Positions 57,597 through 64,000 of a DNA stretch of 64,000 bases are shown here, in pieces (positions within the stretch are counted from its first letter, which is position 1; each line of letters opens with the position of its first letter). The notes beneath the pieces are model-generated. The model did not search any database, was not told the origin of the DNA, and saw only the letters and a list, made by a program, of their open reading frames with translations. Source of the DNA: Macrotrachela quadricornifera (taxonomy: Eukaryota > Rotifera > Eurotatoria > Philodinida > Philodinidae); contig JAJEKB010021337.1 of NCBI GenBank assembly GCA_022393335.1, positions 1,483,938 through 1,547,937 on the forward strand, read 5' to 3'. The position numbers and the translations under genes are program-made.

Positions 57597-60429
57597 GGCT
57601 TATATAAAATAACAAAAGTTATTGTAGAGTATTTCACAGTGCATCTTTTGGTAAAAAATGTTAAGAGAAATGCTTCAGACATTGAAACAGAAAATACACA
57701 CACCGCCCGATAATGGATTAAAGAACGATGGGCATATGCAACAGATGGAAATTCATATATTTCGTAATAGTATTACAATATAAGCAGACTATTTCTCTTC
57801 ACATCTCAGGCAAAAAATGTATGTCTTATCTTTTTTCTCTCGTTCTATTATCAACATATCACACTTCCTCATGTTCATTCTATAATTATAAAATGTTCAA
57901 TGCCATCTCTTGCATCAGTTTCTATACTTAACTGTTTCGAAAATAGAATGCATATAATCGAGCATTGAAAGTAAAAAAATTTCAACTAACTATTCAGTAT
58001 TATTAATCCACAGCAAAGTACAAGGATAAAGATATAAGTGTTTTGCTTTTCTTGAGTGATACTATTTTCATATATTGATTTAGACCCTATGCAATCTGAT
58101 CAATCACTTGCAATACCACAAAAGAAACTTCGTTGTTCTAATCATTCATATGTAAATTGATCTTCTGTCGTATTATCATCGATGAATATATGTATTAAGC
58201 AAAACAATATATTCGAACAGGACACTGGTGGTGAAGCTAATATTTATATGTTTATCATGGAATATTTGATAAATTCTTTGACGATAAATATTGACTTAAG
58301 TTGTGAACAAAGTAGATGACTAAAATCGTTGTGTTACGTGTAATGTTTATTCTTTTGCTCTGTTACTTCCTATTGAGTAACAGATTCAAAATATTTTAGT
58401 CAAGACAGATGTAAAATAAATGAACAAATCTCTAACAAATGTTGTTATAATAATTTATTTGTTATGTGATCATTTATTAATCGATTAACTAATAATATCC
58501 ATTTATTTTCGGCCAGTCAAATAGTTGACTAGAAATTTGATTCTAATTGTTCATTTTGACATAGAAAATTCAATCGTTATACTAACTTGACAAATTCATG
58601 ATGTAAGAAACAAAATAAATGACTAAGATTATTGGAAATGGGATATTCAAACGGAAAAATGGAATCGTAGAGAACATTCATTTCTCATCTATTCTTCGTA
58701 TTGGATCACTCGGACAAATGCTTTAAATGAAAGTAAGAAAAAAACTAAATAAATCTGTTCTCCTAATAATGATTATTCATATTACCATATCATATTCGTT
58801 CAACTAATCAATATGAAATCATCATTTCAATTTTCATCAAATAAGTAAACAAATCTTTGCAAAATGTGTTTGGCATCGTAAGAAGAATGGAATTATCGCA
58901 CCATTTGAAATAAAATTCTCTTTCAAAATATCATTTCAAAACGAACAGGATATATGAATAGAACATTCTTAATAAATATATATTTGCCATATGAATTTCA
59001 AATGATTTTATCAATTGACAGTTTTAGTTTAAAAATTAGTAAAATAAATGAATGAAACTTTCCTACTAATAATATATTTGAAATGTACCTGTTGTTTATA
59101 TAATTATCTTCCATGTTCAGTTTTTGATTACTAACATAGTTGAATAGATATTTACTTATCATGCTCTTCTTCCTTGGCATTATCTTTGCCATTGTCAAAT
59201 GAGAGCATAACAATTGTAAAAACAAAAAATGTCTTCTGTTTTTAAATTGATTACAAAAACTGATTTATTTTTTTAATAATATTATTTCAGGTATTCGTTT
59301 TTTGATTGTGCTGAAAAATTGAATAATGTAACATAACTAATGATGATTATGGAAAAATCAAAATTTTAGTCAAAAACTACACATGATAATTAATGTGAAT
59401 AGAATTTTTCATTGATTTTATTGCATCAATTACTCATTTTTTTTTATGACGAAAAATTAAATACTGTAGAAGCTAGAAAATAATTCTGTTTAATTTTTGA
59501 GAGTGAGAGTGAGGAAAAAACAGAAAGGAACTTATTCTTGGAGCGGAATTGATTTCACAATGTTTAACATGGCGTAATAGAATCCATTCTCTTCCTTTAG
59601 TGATCTATAGTCTTGTTGAGAATGTGAGTGAATTTTGTCTTCCTTCACATTTTTACAGTCGTACCATTCAATGTTATTTCTAATCTAATGACACTTTAAA
59701 AATTTGTAAAACTCATACAAATTCTAAAAGGACAATGCTTGTTAAACATTCGCACACTCGTTTGATAACATCATACTAATTAAAGTATATGAAAATGAAA
59801 TCGATGGTTCACACTTCGAAAATAATATCTTTTATATGAATCTTACTGTGTTTTTCTTTGACTCTTTTATTCAATCTGTCAAGCTGATATTTATTTTCAT
59901 TGAGTAACATAAATGCACAACTTTTACTGTTTGCAGATTGATTAATGCCAGGCTAATTATATGCTATTGTTAATAACAAAAGTTTCAGTTCACTTTTTTG
60001 TTTTGACTCGATTACTATATGTATTATTTTTAAAATTGATCTTATTAATATCGCATTTATTTTCTCTATTAAGAAAAGAAAATATTTCAAAGTAAACAAT
60101 TTCTCTAGAAATAAATTAAGAATTTACTGTTAAGTAAAATGAAGAGGAAGTATGTTTTTTTATTTAAAATTTATGTTATATAGAGTTTTGTTCTTTGAAA
60201 AAGTCAAATGTTGCTAATAAAATTCTTTTTTTTTTGCTGACATTTTCTTGAAGTATATATTTAATTATTTTAATTTTTTCAGAAGAAAAAAGGATTTTCG
60301 TAATACAAAAAAACTAGCAATAAATGAGAAAACAGAGATGTCGTAGTGAATTTAATAGAGAAGATGTAACCGTTCATTGAGGATTGTCATTCGATAAAAG
60401 TATAGTATGTTTGGATTTGATTTCGGAGT
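57597..60429. other. Intergenic AT-rich DNA
   Basis: No intact gene or clear repeat pair. The stretch 59520-59640 has protein-like plus-strand translation (LILGAELISQCLTWRNRIHS) without recognised homology. Confidence 0.35.
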
Positions 60430-60774
60430 TTAATCGGTAACGATAATCCTATAAAATTCGTTAGGAAAGTCAGACAAAGAAAAAGCGTGACGATTTGTAT
60501 TATTTCCAATATTCCCACCATAAATATATGGTGTATCCTTCATTAATACCGTATCATATTTTCAATCGTTGGTTTAGTTTGATTAATTCGATATGAAATT
60601 CTTTCTTTGATTTGATAAAATTTTCTGTCTTGCATTATATGTTGCTTGTGGACCATAAATTAGCGTGAGTCCCATGCTTAATGAATAAACACTAAGTGTA
60701 TAACGTAGTAGTTCGAGTATCTTTGAAAAAAAAGATAGATTAGAATTACAAAAACCCATTTTCGTTCGAACCAA
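60430..60774 (-). pseudogene. Unidentified coding-like remnant
   Basis: One reading frame gives LLRYTLSVYSLSMGLTLIYG then PQATYNARQKILSNQRKNF. After three stops packed into about 25 bases it resumes in the same frame with MKDTPYIYGGNIGNNTNRHA and FSLSDFPNEFYRIIVTD. The stop cluster might be a tiny unspliced segment or decay. I recognise no family. Confidence 0.35.
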
Positions 60775-60925
60775 AATGAAGAATTAAATTTATTAGACAG
60801 AGAATCGTAAATATTATTATAAATGTTAGAAAACCACTGTTCATGTTGAATATCAAAGATTCGTAAATTTAGTAAATGAGATTTAATTAATTTTTCTCAT
60901 CGATTTGCAATCAAGATATGCTTTA

Positions 60926-61690
60926 TTATTCATTGTCGAAATAAATAACACTTGAATTTGACGAAAGAAATATTTTAATGATTAATTCAAATTGATTAAA
61001 AGTAATTTGTAGCATAGTTAACGACACATTTGTTAAATAATTTAATACAATTGGATGTAATTCTTTTTTTGTTTTGATCTTAGAAAATTGATGTAAATTA
61101 TGAATAGATAGACGATGAATTTGAGGAATATAAGATAATATTGTATTAAGTGCATTTAGATATAATCTATTCATGATAATAAGATATTTAATAGGACTAA
61201 CATCACTAGTTGTAATAGGTAATAAATTAAATTCATCAACTCCTTTTAATGATAAATTGTATTTTTATTTCATACATTATCGACACAACGGATAATCAAT
61301 GATGAAAGGTAAGGTAAAGAAATCAAATGAATAAGAAGTTCTTCAAGATATTTTGATTTAATATTACAAAGATTAAATTTTTCAAGTCGAATAAATTTTA
61401 ATAGACTAGAAGTTGGTGAGAAAATACGATTAATAATTAATGGATTTGATAGACGAACTAGCGTTATTCGATGTTGATATGAACAATTAATTGATTCGTA
61501 TAGGAAAAGTTGAATCATGCAAAAGATTTCAAAATCGAGTATTGAGATTTAAAAATGCTTGATACACATGATAAAAATATAGAAAATCAAAAATTTCATT
61601 TGAAAGATCTTCAAATTGAGTGTGAGTATCTCCTAATAAACTAAACAACAAAAAGTAGATTTTGTTAAAAACTATTTTCTTTTGACTCAT
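60926..61690 (-). pseudogene. F-box/LRR-like pseudogene
   Basis: From ATG 61690 it reads into an F-box-like start QFEDLSNEIFDFLYFYHVYQ, AFLNLNTRF, then a stop. In other frames follow RLSNPLIINRIFSPTSSLLK, FIRLEKFNLCNIKSKYLEEL, LIHLISLPYLSSLIIRCVDN, and MNRLYLNALNTILSYIPQIH with HRLSIHNLHQFSK. Repeating hydrophobic LxxLxL spacing indicates leucine-rich repeats. At least two nonsense codons and two frameshifts disrupt it. F-box proteins link substrates to SCF ubiquitin ligases; this copy is dead. It belongs to a family that I recall as greatly expanded in bdelloids. Confidence 0.65.
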
Positions 61691-62838
61691 TTCCATGAAT
61701 CGAATATGAATTTCTTTCCTTTGTTGTTGTTGTTAATAAGATTATATTTCTGTCGTTTTTTCTGTTCCATTTCAAAGTTAAAATAAAATTTCTAAAATGT
61801 TAAATACAATATAAAGTTGTGTAATAACACTTAGTTTTTTTTTCTCGCAACCTTGTTTATTGTACATAAGAGAAAAAGAATAGAGAATACAAGATATTGT
61901 ACAATCAGTTGTAATCTTACAGAAAAAAAAACATGCATTGTTCTTATAGCAATCATCGAATTTCTGTTGCATTTGAACATACTAAAAGAAAATGTGTCGT
62001 GCGTAGAATATGTTGTATATATATTTCTTTCGTTCTGTCTGCTGACTGTTTCTTCACCTTCTTACTTCAAACATACAGCTATATATAAACAACGTTATTA
62101 AACGTACAAAACTTGTTTTTCTTCATCTTAATTATTTTTCGTTCGATTATTTATTTGTTAAAAATACGTCATTTACGACCAATGATTTAGAGAGGACTAC
62201 CATTAAGTGGTCTAATAGAGATCGAATTGCTTCAGGAATGGACAGATTCTACAACCTGACCTCGTTGAATTTTCACCGTGATAATAATTAAATCAAAAAA
62301 TATATGAATCACATGCTTCTGAGAAAAAAAAGACAAATTTTGCCATATCGTAGATTTGAACCATGCTTTCAGAATGTGTTGTACATTGTATTGCAAAGTG
62401 TGGTACATGCGACACATTTTATTTTAGTGTGAAGACAAAGTTTAGCGGGGAATTTTATTTTATCCAATGTCTTTCTATTAGGCATCAAATTTCAAAATCC
62501 AAGAAGCTTGTCAAAAGTATAAGAACAATAATCATCGATCATTAGTTTAGTAAGTTTTGTAGACAAAAAATATTGCGAAGAATGACCAGAAGAAAATATT
62601 GATTTTGTATAATAGACAAGAGTTGAAGTTTGGTAATATTTAAAAAATACGCTACATAATCAATGATCTGATATTCATGTGGAATTTTAACATAATAAAC
62701 TGAATCTATATTGATCGACTTATTGTATGGAGAAGTTCTTTCAATCATCATCTATATATCTATATATATATATATATATATGGATATGGTTTCATGGGTA
62801 GTCAACTGCAAAAACACAAGATTCTCAAAAAAAATTCC
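61691..62838. other. Spacer with TA microsatellite
   Basis: A (TA)n tract occurs at about 62755-62780. Apart from the F-box-family scrap listed separately, nothing is recognised. Confidence 0.4.
62542..62751 (-). pseudogene. Second F-box/LRR-family fragment
   Basis: The 69-residue frame reads YNKSINIDSVYYVKIPHEYQ and IIDYVAYFLNITKLQLLSII, resembling the LRR part of the same F-box-like family. It cannot be the 5' end of the gene at 61690, which has its own F-box start, so it is a separate decayed copy. Confidence 0.45.
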
Positions 62839-63902
62839 TTAACACTCGTACTACCAACTAGGGTCATTTTAGACTCTGTTCTGGAAAAACCAGAAAATCA
62901 GTAGAAAATTGTTTTTACACCTCAGATTAGAATAGTGAATGGCATCCTTTAGTTATAGAACTATGAAGCGCATCATAGAAGAAAAATAAATGTGATGAAC
63001 TTGTTTTGTTGTGTCGATTATTTTCTCTATTATCGTACCTCTCTTTGCTTTGATATAGAAGGCAAATACATTCTTTCCCCTTTCCTTTTTACTCTTCATG
63101 ACGTCATTTACATTCTGCTCGTTTATGACTCGGGAATTTTCTATTACACCATTGTGACGTCATTGTATATCTCGAATTTTCGTCTGCTCTATTGTAAGTA
63201 TAAATTGAATGATAACAACCAAAAAATTGTAAATTTAAAACGATGGAAAGCAAAAGTTGGTTAAAAGAAGAAAGCGACGACGATTTTTCTTACGAGTCTA
63301 CCGAGAGTACCTCGGACACAGAAGATACTGCAAGCGAAACGTCGGAGGCTGAAGAAGAAACCAATCCAGAAAGTATTGTCTCACACAAAGATTATGATCA
63401 AAAGAAACTATTCGTATCCAAATCTAGAATGATCTGGATCGCAATTTCGTCGAGATGTAACTCTGAGGCCTGGATCGTCAATATTCACCGAACATATATC
63501 TTCTGTGGAAGACGCCTTTCTTTGCTTCATGTCAGAAGAAATGCTGAACAAAATAGTATTTTATTCAAACATTGAAGGAAATCGTAAACATGTATCCAGA
63601 GATGAATGGAAAGACATTACAATAATCGAACTCAAGGCATTTATCGGACTTTTGCTACTCGCCGGATTACTAGGAAAGTCCATTAGAATCCTCTATTTTT
63701 TGTGCCATTATGTCTAGAACTCGGTTTGAAATAATAATTTCTTCAATAAGGTTTGCTGAACTAGCAACAAGAGATCATAGAAGACGAACAGATAAATTTG
63801 TGGCGATGCGTGAAATTTGATCATATTTTCGAAACAACACGAGAAGATGCTATATACCAGGAGCGTCTGTCACCATTGATGAACAACTATTCGGATTCAG
63901 AG
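62839..63902 (+). mobile_element. piggyBac element, 5' half
   Basis: The left end TTAACACTCGTACTACCAAC followed by TAGGGTCATTTTAGACTC has the piggyBac layout: TTAA target, then a CCC/CAC-rich terminal repeat containing GGGTC. The transposase begins 400 bp further on. The element is interrupted at 63903 by another transposon end, so the right half is outside the window. Confidence 0.75.
63243..63902 (+). pseudogene. piggyBac transposase, N-terminal half, frameshifted
   Basis: ATG 63243 opens an acidic leader (SDDDFSYESTESTSDTEDTA). The frame shifts near 63430 into RRDVTLRPGSSIFTEHISSV, EDAFLCFMSEEMLNKIVFYS, NIEGNRKHVSRDEWKDITII, ELKAFIGLLLLAGLLGKS. It shifts again near 63690 into MSRTRFEIIISSIRFAELAT and RRRTDKFVAMREI, stop, then YIPGASVTIDEQLFGFRA. 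The D-E-Q-L block carries the first catalytic Asp of the piggyBac DDD triad. Order and spacing fit a piggyBac (DDE_Tnp_1_7) transposase; two frameshifts and at least two stops mean it is inactive. Confidence 0.85.
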
Positions 63903-64000
63903 CAGAGTTGTAACCGAACTAGAATTTTCAAACCGGGTCGGTCCGGCTGGTGACCGGCCGGTTGAAAAAACTTTTTAGACCGGTAAAAACTGGCCAATAT
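63903..64000. mobile_element. End of a hAT-like element inserted into piggyBac
   Basis: CAGAGTTGTAACCGAAC starts exactly where the piggyBac frame breaks off after GFRA. It is followed by GC-rich CCGGGTCGGTCCGGCTGG and ACCGGCCGGTT words, similar in style to the subterminal regions of the hAT elements at 23.8 and 39.1 kb. The rest is outside the window, so this is a call from one end only. Confidence 0.5.

Overview
The window is AT-rich eukaryotic DNA that reads like a bdelloid rotifer genome (Rotaria or Adineta type). This is an inference from several signs. Genes have short GT-AG introns (mostly about 46-140 bp). There is a Penelope-like (Athena-type) retroelement with a GIY-YIG domain. Lineage-typical protein families are present: F-box/LRR-like proteins, a repeated multi-domain membrane protein family, and a U-box protein with an extracellular beta domain. 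Decayed DNA transposons of many superfamilies are dense, and one FAD oxidase gene looks fungal or bacterial. No bacterial operons, rRNA, CRISPR array or convincing tRNA was seen.

Layout. 0-5 kb: hAT remnant, a broken secreted-protein gene, and an intact dispanin/CD225 gene. 6.8-9 kb: an intact orphan gene and a decayed mariner. 11.5-15.6 kb: a foldback repeat, a LINE reverse transcriptase remnant, a four-exon LRR/zinc-binding gene, a Tc1-type MITE and a Tc1/IS630 transposase remnant. 18.4-19.3 kb: an intact orphan gene. 22.8-29.8 kb: a nested block holding the 3' exons of a DUF4218-like transposon gene, a 3.4-kb hAT element with a six-exon transposase, and a Penelope-like RT/GIY-YIG gene cut off at the hAT end. 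31.9-33.1 kb: a secreted VWA protein. 34-40.5 kb: inverted-repeat elements and a U-box/transmembrane gene whose predicted 2.2-kb intron contains a 1.05-kb near-perfect palindrome. 41.2 kb: a small secreted 10-cysteine peptide. 42.3-47.7 kb: two FLYWCH-bearing DNA elements around three decayed tandem copies of one membrane-protein family; one element has a perfect 9-bp target duplication. 49.9-51.8 kb: a five-exon BBE-type FAD oxidase. 54.6-55.7 kb: a B-box/coiled-coil gene. 56.3-57.6 kb: an element packed with GAGTACTC palindromes. 60.4-62.8 kb: F-box/LRR pseudogenes. 62.8-64 kb: a decayed piggyBac into which another element has inserted at the window end.

Apparently intact host genes are few: dispanin, the orphans at 6.9 and 18.4 kb, the LRR/zinc gene, VWA, U-box, the Cys-rich peptide, FAD oxidase and the B-box gene. 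They do not form a pathway. Most of the rest is transposon-derived or decayed, as in a repeat-rich, possibly subtelomeric, bdelloid region. All gene models with introns were spliced by eye from GT/AG sites and reading-frame continuity; no RNA data or database search was available.
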